Assembly (NCBI RefSeq): GCF_001190925.1
Contig: NZ_CP011072.1
Span: 4,650,001-4,714,000, forward strand
DNA: 64,000 bases
Direction of reading: 5' to 3'
Origin: Azoarcus sp. CIB
Lineage (GTDB): Bacteria; Pseudomonadota; Gammaproteobacteria; Burkholderiales; Rhodocyclaceae
Positions 11,993 to 20,736 of the stretch are shown here, one piece after another; the stretch's first letter is position 1; the number at the start of each line of letters is the position of its first letter. The notes under the pieces were generated by a model, which saw only the letters and a list, made by a program, of their open reading frames with translations, ran no database searches and was not told where the DNA came from. The translations under genes and the position numbers were made by a program.

Positions 11993-12365
11993 GCACCAGG
12001 ATGGCGTCGGCCTCGACCACGCCGCCCTTGGGCAGTTCCTTGACGCCGACGGCGGCGCGCGCCGGGAAGGGTTCGGCGAAGTAGCGCGCCATGATCTCGT
12101 TGACCTTGGCGAAGTTGGCGAGGTCGGTGAGGTAGATCGTCACGCGCACGGCGTCGGCGAGCGAGCCGCCGGCCGCTTCGGCAACTGCCTTGAGGTTCTC
12201 GAACACGCGCACGGTCTGCGCCTCGAAGCCCTCGACCATCTGCATGGTCGCGGGATCGAGACCGATCTGGCCGGAGCAGTAGACGGTATCTCCGACCTTG
12301 ACGGCCTGCGAGTAGGTGCCGATCGCGGCGGGAGCGTTGGGGGTCGAGATGATGCTGCGACTCAT
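11985..12365 (-). CDS. ridA: RidA family enamine/imine deaminase
   Basis: Hydrolyses reactive 2-aminoacrylate and other imines released by PLP enzymes. The ATG at 12365 gives 126 residues beginning [20 protein letters not shown], the classic N-terminus; the upstream part of the open frame has no such character. Family residues are seen at [10 protein letters not shown], the C-terminal '[12 protein letters not shown]' and the Arg in 'DAVRVTIYL'. It sits directly before recG with an eight-base overlap, an arrangement that suggests cotranscription. Confidence 0.92.
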
Positions 12366-12420
12366 GATCAGATTCCTGTATTTATGCGAACGATCCGGAC
12401 CAGGGATCGGATGAAACAAC

Positions 12421-12445
12421 GCCCCGGCGCGTCCGGCGCCGGGGC
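12421..12445 (-). terminator. intrinsic terminator after fliW
   Basis: A perfect 10-bp stem, GCCCCGGCGC/GCGCCGGGGC, with a 5-base loop. It is followed on the minus strand by GTTGTTTCAT. It lies 16 bp past the fliW stop and upstream of ridA, so it separates the two transcripts. Confidence 0.7.
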
Positions 12446-12461
12446 GTGGGGGATACGTCGA

Positions 12462-12905
12462 TCAGCCTTCGGCGCGCAGGGTCACGTCACAGCCCAGACG
12501 CGTGATGACCTTCTGGATGCCGCGGCGCGAGGACACGTTGATCACCAGCGGCGCCATGAAGTTCGCGCGCATCCCGGCCGTTGCCGGGTTGCCCGCCTCG
12601 CCTTCGTCCTTGCGCACGATCACGGCGACGAAGGCATCGGCAGGGTTCGTGAGCTTGAGCTGGTCCGCTTCGTCGTCCGTGAGACCGAACTCGTAATTGA
12701 CGCCCAGCCGGTCGGGGCCGGTGATCGAGAAGACGGCTGCGGGATTGTCCAGACTCTGCAGCAGGAACAGGGACGACGTGGATCCGTCCTCATGCACCAG
12801 GGCGAACTGCTTGCAGTCCTCGAAACCGGGCAGCCCGGCCGGAAATTCGATCACTTTGTCATCGGGAATATCGACGGTACCGAACACCTGACTTTCGATT
12901 TTCAT
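12462..12905 (-). CDS. fliW: flagellar assembly factor FliW
   Basis: FliW binds flagellin and antagonises CsrA in other bacteria, linking flagellin level to translation. The 147-residue product starting MKIESQVFGTVDIPDDKVIEF matches the family in length and in the conserved 'FPAGLPGFEDCKQFAL' region and the C-terminal 'PLVINVSSRRGIQKV' region. The ATG at 12905 has GGAG-like spacing upstream. No other flagellar gene is in the window. A terminator follows the stop. Confidence 0.9.
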   Translation of the reverse strand: MKIESQVFGTVDIPDDKVIEFPAGLPGFEDCKQFALVHEDGSTSSLFLLQSLDNPAAVFSITGPDRLGVNYEFGLTDDEADQLKLTNPADAFVAVIVRKDEGEAGNPATAGMRANFMAPLVINVSSRRGIQKVITRLGCDVTLRAEG

Positions 12906-12990
12906 GGAGCCCTCTCCTCTGATTTGATCCGCCTGCGACACCCTTGCGTGCGAGCACGCCGGGCAGGTCTGTCCTCCCCGACCCGCACTG

Positions 12991-13713
12991 CTACTTGCGC
13001 GGAGCCAAGATCATGCCATCCAGCTTGCGTTCGCGGCGAATTTTTTCCTGCGCCGCAAGCGCGGACTCGCGGTCCGGATAGGGACCGAGCACGACCCTGG
13101 CCTGCAGATACGCCGGATAGCCCTTTCGCTCGAGCTCCCGGCGCATGCCTTCGGCATTGGCCGTATCGAGAAACACGCCCAACTGGATGAGGTATCCGGA
13201 CCCCGGCGGCGGCCCCGCATGCAGGCGCGGCGCATCGGCCGGTTGCGCAGCGGCAGCCGGCGCCGGGGGCGCAACCACCGGCGCCTCGGCCTCCCGGGAG
13301 GCCTCGACGGAGGCCGCGGGCGGTGCCGGGACGACTGCAGCGGTCCATGCCGGCGGCGACGCCTCCGGAGCGGCCATCGCGCTGTCGGGCACGGCCGGCA
13401 TCGGCGCGGATGGAGTCTCTGCACTCCCGGCTTGCACGGCTTCGGCAGGAGAACCCTGCTCCGCCACGACTGCAGCCGCCTCCTCCGCAGACGCGACCGG
13501 GGCTGCAGGCGCGGCGCTATCCGCGGCGGGGCCAGCCGGTTCGGCGGGCGCGGGAACGGCGGGCGCAACCGGCGGCGCAGCCGCTTCGCGGCCCTCCACC
13601 AACCACAGCGATGCCGTCAGCGCCATGAGGGCGACGATCGCCATCAGCGCCCGCTTCAGGCTGGCCTTGCGCGGATTTTCCACATCCGCGCCCGCGGTGA
13701 GCGATCGGCTCAT
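12991..13713 (-). CDS. SPOR domain inner-membrane protein
   Basis: A 240-residue protein with one transmembrane segment near residues 22-40 and a long Ala/Pro-rich periplasmic linker. The C-terminal SPOR domain (about 168-240) starts at GSGYLIQLGVFLDTANAEGM and contains the 'VVLGPYPDRESA' stretch. SPOR domains bind denuded glycan strands at the septum, so a role in cell division or envelope is likely but not proven. Its start overlaps the end of the DUF2802 gene by four bases (ATGA), so the two are probably cotranscribed. Confidence 0.88.
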   Translation of the reverse strand: MSRSLTAGADVENPRKASLKRALMAIVALMALTASLWLVEGREAAAPPVAPAVPAPAEPAGPAADSAAPAAPVASAEEAAAVVAEQGSPAEAVQAGSAETPSAPMPAVPDSAMAAPEASPPAWTAAVVPAPPAASVEASREAEAPVVAPPAPAAAAQPADAPRLHAGPPPGSGYLIQLGVFLDTANAEGMRRELERKGYPAYLQARVVLGPYPDRESALAAQEKIRRERKLDGMILAPRK

Positions 13714-14276
13714 GGCTCCTTCCCGGACTCGCCGGCCTGGCTGCGCGCCAGCGATTGCACGAGTTCGGCCTCGGCGACGGTGATGCCGCAGCGCTCGGCG
13801 ATCGTTTCGGCATCCAGCCCGCGGCGCGCGAACACCAGCGCCTCGTTGTATTCGGGCGACGCACCGTGGGTCACGACGCCCGCATCGGCCTGTTCAGTGC
13901 GCGCACGCAGCTGCTCGCGGATTTCGTCGAGTTCGCGCCGCAGTTCGGCCAGCGCGCTACCTTGCTGCTCGAGCTCGCGCCGCAGCTGACGGACCTCCAG
14001 CTCGTGCTGGAATGCGTCCGGGGCAGCATCTGCGCCGGCGGACGCGGGACGGCCGACGCTGTAGAGCGGGCCGGGCTCGTCATCGTCGTCGCTTTCGGCG
14101 ACAACGACATCAACGCTTTCGGGCGCCTCAGTGGGCGCCTCAGCGGGCACTAAGGCCAGCGGCTCGTCCGGCACGGGCGCCGAAGCCTGCGGCGCACGCG
14201 ATGCGCGGTAGAGCTGGTAGCCGACATAGACCGCAAGGAGCGCGATTGCGGCCAGAATGAGTTCACGCAGTCCCAT
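13710..14276 (-). CDS. DUF2802 domain membrane protein
   Basis: A 188-residue protein with one N-terminal transmembrane helix (residues 5-25), an acidic Pro/Ala linker, a coiled coil rich in Leu, Glu and Arg (about 95-130) and a C-terminal helix-turn-helix-like DUF2802 segment. That segment contains 'EALVFARRGLDAETIAERCG' and the following Glu-Leu repeats. DUF2802 proteins are common in Betaproteobacteria and have no settled function. It lies upstream of and overlaps the SPOR gene. Confidence 0.8.
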   Translation of the reverse strand: MGLRELILAAIALLAVYVGYQLYRASRAPQASAPVPDEPLALVPAEAPTEAPESVDVVVAESDDDDEPGPLYSVGRPASAGADAAPDAFQHELEVRQLRRELEQQGSALAELRRELDEIREQLRARTEQADAGVVTHGASPEYNEALVFARRGLDAETIAERCGITVAEAELVQSLARSQAGESGKEP

Positions 14277-14388
14277 TCGACCTCACACAGGAGACAGGAC
14301 AAGAAGGATCGTGCATCGGGAAGGCAAGCCGGAGCAGGCGCGACGACGGATAAGTCGGGGATAATACTGGCGCCCCACTATCCCGACA

Positions 14389-15168
14389 ATGCAGATGGCC
14401 TTCGATTCCGCGCTCGCCCTGTTCTGGCTCAAGAAGACCGTCTCGATCATGGTGCAGCCGCCGGTCGCGCCGCTGCTGCTGATCGCCGTCGGACTGCTGC
14501 TCGCGGCACGCTGGCGGCGGGGCGGCTTCGCGCTCGCGTGGGCGGGCGTCGTGGCCACCTTGCTGCTGTCGACACCGGCGAGCGTAGGCTGGCTGCTGAA
14601 CGGCCTCGAGACGGCGCCGGTGGTCGATGCGGCGGCGATGCGCGAGGCGCAGGCCATCGTCGTGCTCGGAGCCGGCAAGCGGCGCCATGCGCCCGAATAC
14701 GGCGGCGAGACGGTCAACCGCCTTGCTCTGGAGCGGCTGCGCTACGCCGCCCGGCTGGCGCGCAGGACGGGGCTGCCGGTGCTGGTCAGCGGCGGCGCGC
14801 CGACGGGCGACGTGCCGGAGGCCGTGCTCATGCAGGCAACGCTCGAAGAAGATTTCCGCGTTCCGGTGCGCTGGGTCGAGAGGGCCTCGCTCGATACGCA
14901 ACAGAACGCGCTGTTCTCGGCGGTGCCACTGCGCGCCGCGGGCGTGCGCCGCATCCTGCTCGTGACCCACGCCGCCCACATGCCGCGCGCGCAGGCAGCC
15001 TTCGAGGACGCCGGGCTGCAGGTCATCCCGGCACCGACTGCGTGGCTCGGCGGCACCGGGGCGGGCGACCAAGTGCTCGGGGAGCTTCCCGGGCCGACCA
15101 GCGCCTATGCCGGCTGGTATGCCGTGCACGAGTGGCTGGGGCTGCTGGCATACCGCCTGACGCGCTGA
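14389..15168 (+). CDS. YdcF/ElyC-like DUF218 membrane protein
   Basis: A 259-residue protein with two N-terminal hydrophobic segments (about 22-40 and 45-65) and a C-terminal DUF218 domain. Conserved DUF218 pieces are IVVLGAGKRRHAPEYGG, 'VSGGAPTG', 'EAVLM' and 'RILLVTHAAHMPRA'. Relatives include ElyC, SanA and YdcF, linked to envelope integrity and peptidoglycan or enterobacterial common antigen synthesis; the exact reaction is unknown. Start could be Met1 or Met3 (14395). It is divergent from the DUF2802 gene. Confidence 0.85.
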   Translation: MQMAFDSALALFWLKKTVSIMVQPPVAPLLLIAVGLLLAARWRRGGFALAWAGVVATLLLSTPASVGWLLNGLETAPVVDAAAMREAQAIVVLGAGKRRHAPEYGGETVNRLALERLRYAARLARRTGLPVLVSGGAPTGDVPEAVLMQATLEEDFRVPVRWVERASLDTQQNALFSAVPLRAAGVRRILLVTHAAHMPRAQAAFEDAGLQVIPAPTAWLGGTGAGDQVLGELPGPTSAYAGWYAVHEWLGLLAYRLTR

Positions 15169-15387
15169 GAGGGCGCGACTAGACCGCCCTGAATAGGGTC
15201 GCAGCCCTGCCGCGTGACATGTATCCGTGTTTGCGTTTCGCCGACCGCTTGCCTATAGAAACTTAGGCGCCATAAAAAGCTGTCGCGGCGATTCGCTTGC
15301 GGCACTTCGCCGGACCAGCACTGCATATGCGCCTCGGGCATTGCCTCGTCATCGGGGCGGCGGCCCGGAACCCAACAGGAGCGGACC

Positions 15388-18006
15388 ATGAAAGTGCTCG
15401 TCACCGCCGGCGTAGCCGTCGGCGCTCTGCTCGCCATGGTGTTCGTTTCGGCCGATCGCGATGCGGGCATCTCCCCCTCCCTCTCCCCCTCCCTCTCCCC
15501 CTCCCCGCTGGTCTCCGCTGCCACCGCCCAGCAACCCGCGCCCCTGCCGCCCGTGGTGGCGCCGGACAAGCCGATACCCGAGAGCACGTCCGTCGACCAG
15601 GACGCGCCCTATTTCGAGGCCTGTGCACGCGAGGGCCTGTCGGAATCGGCCTGCGTGGGACGGCTGATCTGGTTCAAGGCGACCGCGGGCAACGAGCGCT
15701 TCCACACCTATGTGTTCCAGCAGCGCATCGGCGTGCTGCCGGACTGGTATCGCGTGCTGCGAGCCGACCAGCGCGACGACCGCTTCCGCGCGTGGGGCCT
15801 GATCAACGACCCGTCGTGCTGCGTGCCGGGCGAGGCGAACTGCCCGGCGAAGAGCCGCGACGAGACCTACGGCTTCGACTGGTGTCCGGGCGACGATGTG
15901 TTGCTGAAGCACGTCGGCAAGCCGGGCTACATCGATCCCGCCTGCGGCCTGAAGGACGCGGCGCTCGACCCGGCCGACCCGCACGCGAAGGACGGCCGCG
16001 ACCAGCGTCATTCGGCCTGCGACCTGCGCTTCGGCACCTCGACCGGGGCGCTGGGCTTCCGCAAGTTCCCGAACCCGCGCTTCGACGCGGAGCAGTGGAA
16101 GAAGCTGAACGGCGGCCTCGGCACCTGGGAAGGATTCGGCAAGCGCATGATCGAGCAGACGAAGGTCCCGTCGGACGAGCGTTTCAGCCGCCTCGCGGAC
16201 GCGTCGGTGGAACCGCCCTTCCTGATCGGCACGAGCTGCGGCGCCTGCCACATCGCCTTCGACCCGCTCAACCCGCCCGCCGACCCGGCGCACCCGCGCT
16301 GGGAGAACATCAAGGGCCTGGTCGGCAACCAGTACATCCGCAAGTCGGAGATCCTCGGCTCGGGCATACCGAAGTCCAGCCTGGAATGGCAGATGTTCGC
16401 GCACGCGCGGCCCGGGGTGACCGACACGTCGGCGATCCCGCATGACGGCGTGAACAACCCGGGCACGATCAACGCGCTGATCAATGTCGCGCAGCGCCCG
16501 ATCTTCCCCGGCGAATCGATTGCGAAATGGCGCAAGGCTGCCACTTGCGGCGCGGAGAAGGACGAGACGAAGTGCTGGTGCGAGCCGGGGCGCGAGACGA
16601 AGTGCTGGGAGAAGAGCACGCGCAGCGACGACACGACGCTCGGCAAGCCCGGCGTGCATCACATCCTGAAGGGCGGCGAGGACTCGATCGGCGCGCTCGA
16701 GGCGATCCAGCGCGTGTATTTCAACATCGGCTCGTGCTCCGAGCAGTGCTGGCTGAACCACCTCACGGACCTGCGCCAGGTCGACCCGCAGGCGCGCTAC
16801 TTCGGCCAGACGCCGTTCAACATCGGCCAGTGCCGGCGCGACTGCCCGAACTTCCGCGCGATCGAGGACCGGCTGGCGGACATCCTGGCGTTCTTCCTGT
16901 CGCCCGAATCGAATGCGACCGATCTCGCCGTCGCGCGCAATGCGGTGCGCAAGGCGGCCGACGCGGCGGCACCCGAATACAGCCGCGACAGCCTCGTCGC
17001 CGACCTGGAGATGGAGCACGGGGCGGGGGCCGTCGGACGCGGCGGGGCGGTGTTCGCGGCGAACTGCGCGCGCTGCCACTCGAGCATTCCGGAAAGCGTC
17101 GGCGGTCCGTTCGCGAACCGCGACTTCTACGCGCTCGCCGACAACGGCCTGCGCGCCGACTGGCTGGGCAACGACGTCGCCACGCCCGCGACCGAGGTCG
17201 GCACGAACCGCTGCCGCGCGCTCCATTCCAATCACATGGCCGGCCACGTATGGCAGGAATACGGCTCGGAGACGCTGCGCACGCGCGCGGCGGACATCAA
17301 CGTCAAGGAACCGAACGACGGCGGGCGCGGCTACTACCGCAACGTGTCGCTGCTGAACCTGTGGGCGCACGCGCCCTTCATGCACAACAACGCGATCGGG
17401 CCGGAACTGTGCGGCAAGCCGGCGAACGCGGCGAACGATTTCTTCCGCGCGCGCGAACTCGACGCCGACGGTAAGCTCGCGGCGACGCAGGGCGAGTGCT
17501 TCCAGACCGATCCGGGCGTGGAGGGACGCTACCGGCTGTACCTCGCGTCGATGCACGAACTGCTCTATCCGGACGCGCGCAAGCCCAAGGCGACGCTGAC
17601 CGACCAGGACGTGGTCCTCGACCTGGGCCCGCGCGTGTGGGACGGCACGAGCGAGAAGCCGCTCGTCGGCAGCGGGCAGGTTCGCATCCCGGCAGGCATT
17701 CCGGCCAACTCGATGACCAGCCTGCGGCACAAGGACCTGGTGGTGGATCTGTTCCTCGCCAAGCGCGACCCCGCGAAGCTAGAGGCGCGCGTGGGCAAGG
17801 AAACGACCGGGCAGATGCAGAAGCTCGCGGACGACATCCTCGCTGCACCGGAGCAGTTCGCCGGACTGCTGCGCGGCCAGCGCGAGCTGCTGCGCCAGCA
17901 CTACAGCAACTGCACCGACGAGATCGAGAACGGCGGCCACCGCTTCGGCGAGGACCTGTCGGACGCGGACAAGAAGGCGCTGATCGCCTTCCTCGCGACC
18001 CTGTGA
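15388..18006 (+). CDS. large Cys-rich diheme c-type cytochrome, RoxA/MauG-superfamily like
   Basis: An exported 872-residue protein. An N-terminal signal or anchor (residues 1-22) is followed by a low-complexity SPSL repeat. There are two heme c sites: C284-G-A-C-H288 and C560-A-R-C-H564. After the second heme comes LWAHAPFMHNNAIGP, which resembles the APYLHNGS segment of RoxA-like oxygenases and diheme peroxidases. Extra cysteines lie between residues about 140 and 495, including CWCEPGRETKCW, CSEQC and CRRDC, so several disulfides or metal sites are possible. It is first in a run of six genes; the next starts 18 bp after its stop. The substrate is unknown. Confidence 0.8.
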   Translation: MKVLVTAGVAVGALLAMVFVSADRDAGISPSLSPSLSPSPLVSAATAQQPAPLPPVVAPDKPIPESTSVDQDAPYFEACAREGLSESACVGRLIWFKATAGNERFHTYVFQQRIGVLPDWYRVLRADQRDDRFRAWGLINDPSCCVPGEANCPAKSRDETYGFDWCPGDDVLLKHVGKPGYIDPACGLKDAALDPADPHAKDGRDQRHSACDLRFGTSTGALGFRKFPNPRFDAEQWKKLNGGLGTWEGFGKRMIEQTKVPSDERFSRLADASVEPPFLIGTSCGACHIAFDPLNPPADPAHPRWENIKGLVGNQYIRKSEILGSGIPKSSLEWQMFAHARPGVTDTSAIPHDGVNNPGTINALINVAQRPIFPGESIAKWRKAATCGAEKDETKCWCEPGRETKCWEKSTRSDDTTLGKPGVHHILKGGEDSIGALEAIQRVYFNIGSCSEQCWLNHLTDLRQVDPQARYFGQTPFNIGQCRRDCPNFRAIEDRLADILAFFLSPESNATDLAVARNAVRKAADAAAPEYSRDSLVADLEMEHGAGAVGRGGAVFAANCARCHSSIPESVGGPFANRDFYALADNGLRADWLGNDVATPATEVGTNRCRALHSNHMAGHVWQEYGSETLRTRAADINVKEPNDGGRGYYRNVSLLNLWAHAPFMHNNAIGPELCGKPANAANDFFRARELDADGKLAATQGECFQTDPGVEGRYRLYLASMHELLYPDARKPKATLTDQDVVLDLGPRVWDGTSEKPLVGSGQVRIPAGIPANSMTSLRHKDLVVDLFLAKRDPAKLEARVGKETTGQMQKLADDILAAPEQFAGLLRGQRELLRQHYSNCTDEIENGGHRFGEDLSDADKKALIAFLATL
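15471..15506. repeat. 12-bp tandem repeat, three copies
   Basis: Three copies of CTCCCCCTCCCT (the last ends in C) in tandem inside the start of the large cytochrome gene. They encode Ser-Pro-Ser-Leu units just after the signal segment. As the unit is a multiple of three, slippage would change linker length without breaking the frame. Confidence 0.9.
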
Positions 18007-18024
18007 GCGAAAGGAGACCGTGCC

Positions 18025-18918
18025 ATGACCCGCCACACCTTTCGCTCCCTGCGCTCCCTTCGCACCCTGGGCCTCCTAGGCGCCGCGCTGGCGCTGCTTG
18101 CCGCCTGCGGCAAGACCGAGCCGCCGGCCATCCCCTTCGCGCCGTACGCGACGGATTACGCGAGCAAACCCGACTTCGCCCAGCTCGAGCACCAGTTCCC
18201 GCTGACGCCGGCCGAGCTCGCGAAGATCACGCCGGAGAACCTCGCGGTGCTGAACCAGGAGCAGCTCGACCAGATCTATGCGCGCCTCGCAACGGGGCCG
18301 ATCCCGGACGGCCCCTTCGACGGCAGCATCGTCCTGCCCGAGGGCGAGAGCGGCAAGCTGCGCGCGGGCGAGATCGTCGGCGGACTCGCCGGCTTCGCGC
18401 TGCACCTGAAGGGCATCGCTGTCGACAAGATCGGCGAGACGTTGTGGAAGGGCAAGGTGTTCTACCGCAATGAGCGCGTGCTGCGGAACCGCATCGAGGA
18501 TCTGGAGATCTTCCGCAAGGCCGGTCTCGTCGAAGGCGAACCGAAGAAGATCACCGTCGGACGCAAGGACGCGTGGCTGCTGTTCCCCGCCAAGCTGTAC
18601 TGCGGCCAGAGCCTCGTCGATTCGCGGCGCGAGTCGGTGATCATCGACTACGCCTTCACCGACGAGCTGCCGGGCTATCAGGAGAAACCGGACTTCCTCG
18701 CCGGCCGGCGCGGACTCAAGGTGCGCGACGAGATCCGCATGGTGCGCCCCGGCCTGTACCTCGGACGCGCCTACATGGACCGCGTGTTCGTGCTGAACTT
18801 CGTCCTCTACAACAAGGAAATCGCCGAGCGCGACGGTCCGGCCTTCCAGAAGACGGGCAGCGTGCAGGAAGACTGCTGGGGCGGCACGCAGAAGCGGGTC
18901 GTCGTCGCAACGAACTAG
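18025..18918 (+). CDS. lipoprotein of unknown function in cytochrome cluster
   Basis: A 297-residue protein with a lipoprotein signal: a basic N-terminus, a hydrophobic stretch and the lipobox LLAAC with the acylated Cys at residue 28. No Asp follows the Cys (CGKTEPP), so outer-membrane sorting is expected by the usual Lol rule. The mature part contains two more Cys (in KLYCGQSL and QEDCWGG) and no CxxCH, so it is not a cytochrome. I recognise no family. It lies between two cytochrome genes with gaps of 18 and 31 bp, so it probably works in the same envelope complex or pathway. Confidence 0.75.
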   Translation: MTRHTFRSLRSLRTLGLLGAALALLAACGKTEPPAIPFAPYATDYASKPDFAQLEHQFPLTPAELAKITPENLAVLNQEQLDQIYARLATGPIPDGPFDGSIVLPEGESGKLRAGEIVGGLAGFALHLKGIAVDKIGETLWKGKVFYRNERVLRNRIEDLEIFRKAGLVEGEPKKITVGRKDAWLLFPAKLYCGQSLVDSRRESVIIDYAFTDELPGYQEKPDFLAGRRGLKVRDEIRMVRPGLYLGRAYMDRVFVLNFVLYNKEIAERDGPAFQKTGSVQEDCWGGTQKRVVVATN

Positions 18919-18949
18919 GCCGGCCACGGGCGGCGAGGAGAATCCGGCG

Positions 18950-20725
18950 ATGCGCGCCGCGAACCGGGCCAGTGTGGCGATGCTCGCGGCGGCGCTCGCG
19001 GTCGCGCTGTGGGACTACGGCCGCCGGGCCCCGCCCAGCGCGGCCGAGCCCACCGCGGCGGCGCGCGGCGAAGCCCGCACGACGTCGGCACCGCCTGCCC
19101 GCCTGGTGCTTGCGCCGGACGCCTACGGCGAGGACCTGCCACCGGCCGGCGCGTCGCTGTTCGACCAGCGCGTCGCGGCGCTCGGCGGCGCGGCGGCCCT
19201 GCCCTATCCGTTCGAGAAACTGCTGCAAGGCCTGGAAGGCGGCGGACAGTGCGCGGACCTGCCCGACGGGCGCTGCCTCGTGCGCGTGCTGATCCCGATC
19301 GGCCGTTCGCTGCAACGCCTCGCGGCGGCGCCGGAGTTCTTCCGCCACCCACGCGTCGTCGCCGCCATGGCCGGCGAACCGGCCGCCCACGGCCCGGGTC
19401 CGCTGCAGCGCGACCGTCTGTATCTCGGCCACGTCGGCGACAGCGAGGTCATCGAGGTCATCAGCTACAACGAGGCAGCCGCCCGCTTCGAATTCCAGCT
19501 CGTGCTCGACTACCGCAGCGGCGCACGGCCACGCGTCGTGTACGCGTCGCGCGCGCTGTGTCTCGCGTGCCACCAGAACCATGCGCCGATCTTCTCGCGC
19601 CCGCTGTGGCAGGAGACCAATGCGAATCCGGCGATCGCGGAGAGGCTCGCGGCGCGGCAGGCGAGCGTCGAGGGGGTGCCGGTGCGGCGCGGCATCGACC
19701 TCCCCGGCGCGATCGACGCCGCTGCCCAGCGCGCCAACCGCTTCGCGCTGTGGCAGACGCTGTGGCGCACGGGTTGCGGCGACGGCGAGCGCGGCGCACG
19801 CTGCCGCGCCGCGCTGTTCGAGGCCGCGCTGCGCTACCGCGCGACGGGACGCCACGAGCACGTCGCGCTGCATGACGCGATCCTGCCCGCCTTCGCCGCC
19901 GCTTGGCAGGCCCACTGGCCGGGCGGGCTCGCGCTGCCCGACGCCAACATCCCCAACCGCGATCCGCTGCCGGAAGGACTGGCCCGCGCGGACGGCGTGA
20001 TGCTCGCGAACATTCCCGCGCCGTTCGAGCCGCTCGCACCGCGGCCGCCGCTCGAAGTCTGGCAGCTGCCGGACACCCGGCGCCTCAACGAAACCGTCGC
20101 GGGGCTGGCCGACCTGCTGGGCGAACACGATCTCGCCCGCCTGCGTGCCGCCCTGCGCGGCCATGCGTCGCAGGCGGCCGACTTCGCCCGCGTCGGCGGC
20201 GCGATCGCCGCCCTCGCCGCTGCGCCGGGCGGCGGACCGTTCGCCGCGGGGCCGTTCCGGCGCGAAGCGCTGATGGCGGCGCTCCTCACCCGGCTCGGCA
20301 GTCCGGAACGCGAATCCGTCCCCCTCGCGACAGCGGCACCGGTGCGCGACAGCCCGCACTTTCCGCCCGCGACGTCCGCCGGCCTGTTCCAGCGCTACTG
20401 CACCCCCTGTCACCAGACGCCATCGGGCACCCCGCCGAATTTCCTGCACGGCGACGAGGCGACCGTGCGTGCCCGCCTGACGCACTGCGCCGCGCGCATC
20501 CGCTATCGCCTCGCGATGTGGCAGCAGGCGCCGGAGACACGCGCGAAGACGCCGATGCCCCCGCTGCAGGCGCTGCGCCCGCTCGGCGCCGACCCGTCGA
20601 GCTGGGCGGCGAGCGCCGAGCTCGCGACGCTCGCCGCCTACGCCACCGAACTCGCGGGCGGCGCACCGATGCCGCAGCCGGACAACTACGAGGCCCTGCC
20701 TCCCTGCCTGCCCGCCTCGGGCTAA
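18950..20725 (+). CDS. diheme c-type cytochrome of unknown function
   Basis: A 591-residue exported protein with an N-terminal hydrophobic segment (residues 8-21) serving as signal or anchor. There are two heme c sites, C204-L-A-C-H208 and C484-T-P-C-H488. The first is in a domain with 'ASRALCLACHQNHAPIFSRP'; the second is near the C-terminus, after a Pro-rich 'PHFPPATSAGLFQRYC' stretch. It differs from the two following cytochromes and I cannot assign a family. The gene ends 11 bp before the next start, and a good ribosome site (AAGGAG) lies between them. It is the third gene of the cluster. Confidence 0.78.
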   Translation: MRAANRASVAMLAAALAVALWDYGRRAPPSAAEPTAAARGEARTTSAPPARLVLAPDAYGEDLPPAGASLFDQRVAALGGAAALPYPFEKLLQGLEGGGQCADLPDGRCLVRVLIPIGRSLQRLAAAPEFFRHPRVVAAMAGEPAAHGPGPLQRDRLYLGHVGDSEVIEVISYNEAAARFEFQLVLDYRSGARPRVVYASRALCLACHQNHAPIFSRPLWQETNANPAIAERLAARQASVEGVPVRRGIDLPGAIDAAAQRANRFALWQTLWRTGCGDGERGARCRAALFEAALRYRATGRHEHVALHDAILPAFAAAWQAHWPGGLALPDANIPNRDPLPEGLARADGVMLANIPAPFEPLAPRPPLEVWQLPDTRRLNETVAGLADLLGEHDLARLRAALRGHASQAADFARVGGAIAALAAAPGGGPFAAGPFRREALMAALLTRLGSPERESVPLATAAPVRDSPHFPPATSAGLFQRYCTPCHQTPSGTPPNFLHGDEATVRARLTHCAARIRYRLAMWQQAPETRAKTPMPPLQALRPLGADPSSWAASAELATLAAYATELAGGAPMPQPDNYEALPPCLPASG

Positions 20726-20736
20726 GGAGCGCGACG

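Noticed and set aside
15349-17730. A 793-codon minus-strand frame opposite the first cytochrome
   Set aside because: The plus strand has signal peptide, two heme motifs and a conserved layout. The minus frame is Arg/Val/Ala/Glu-rich shadow sequence.
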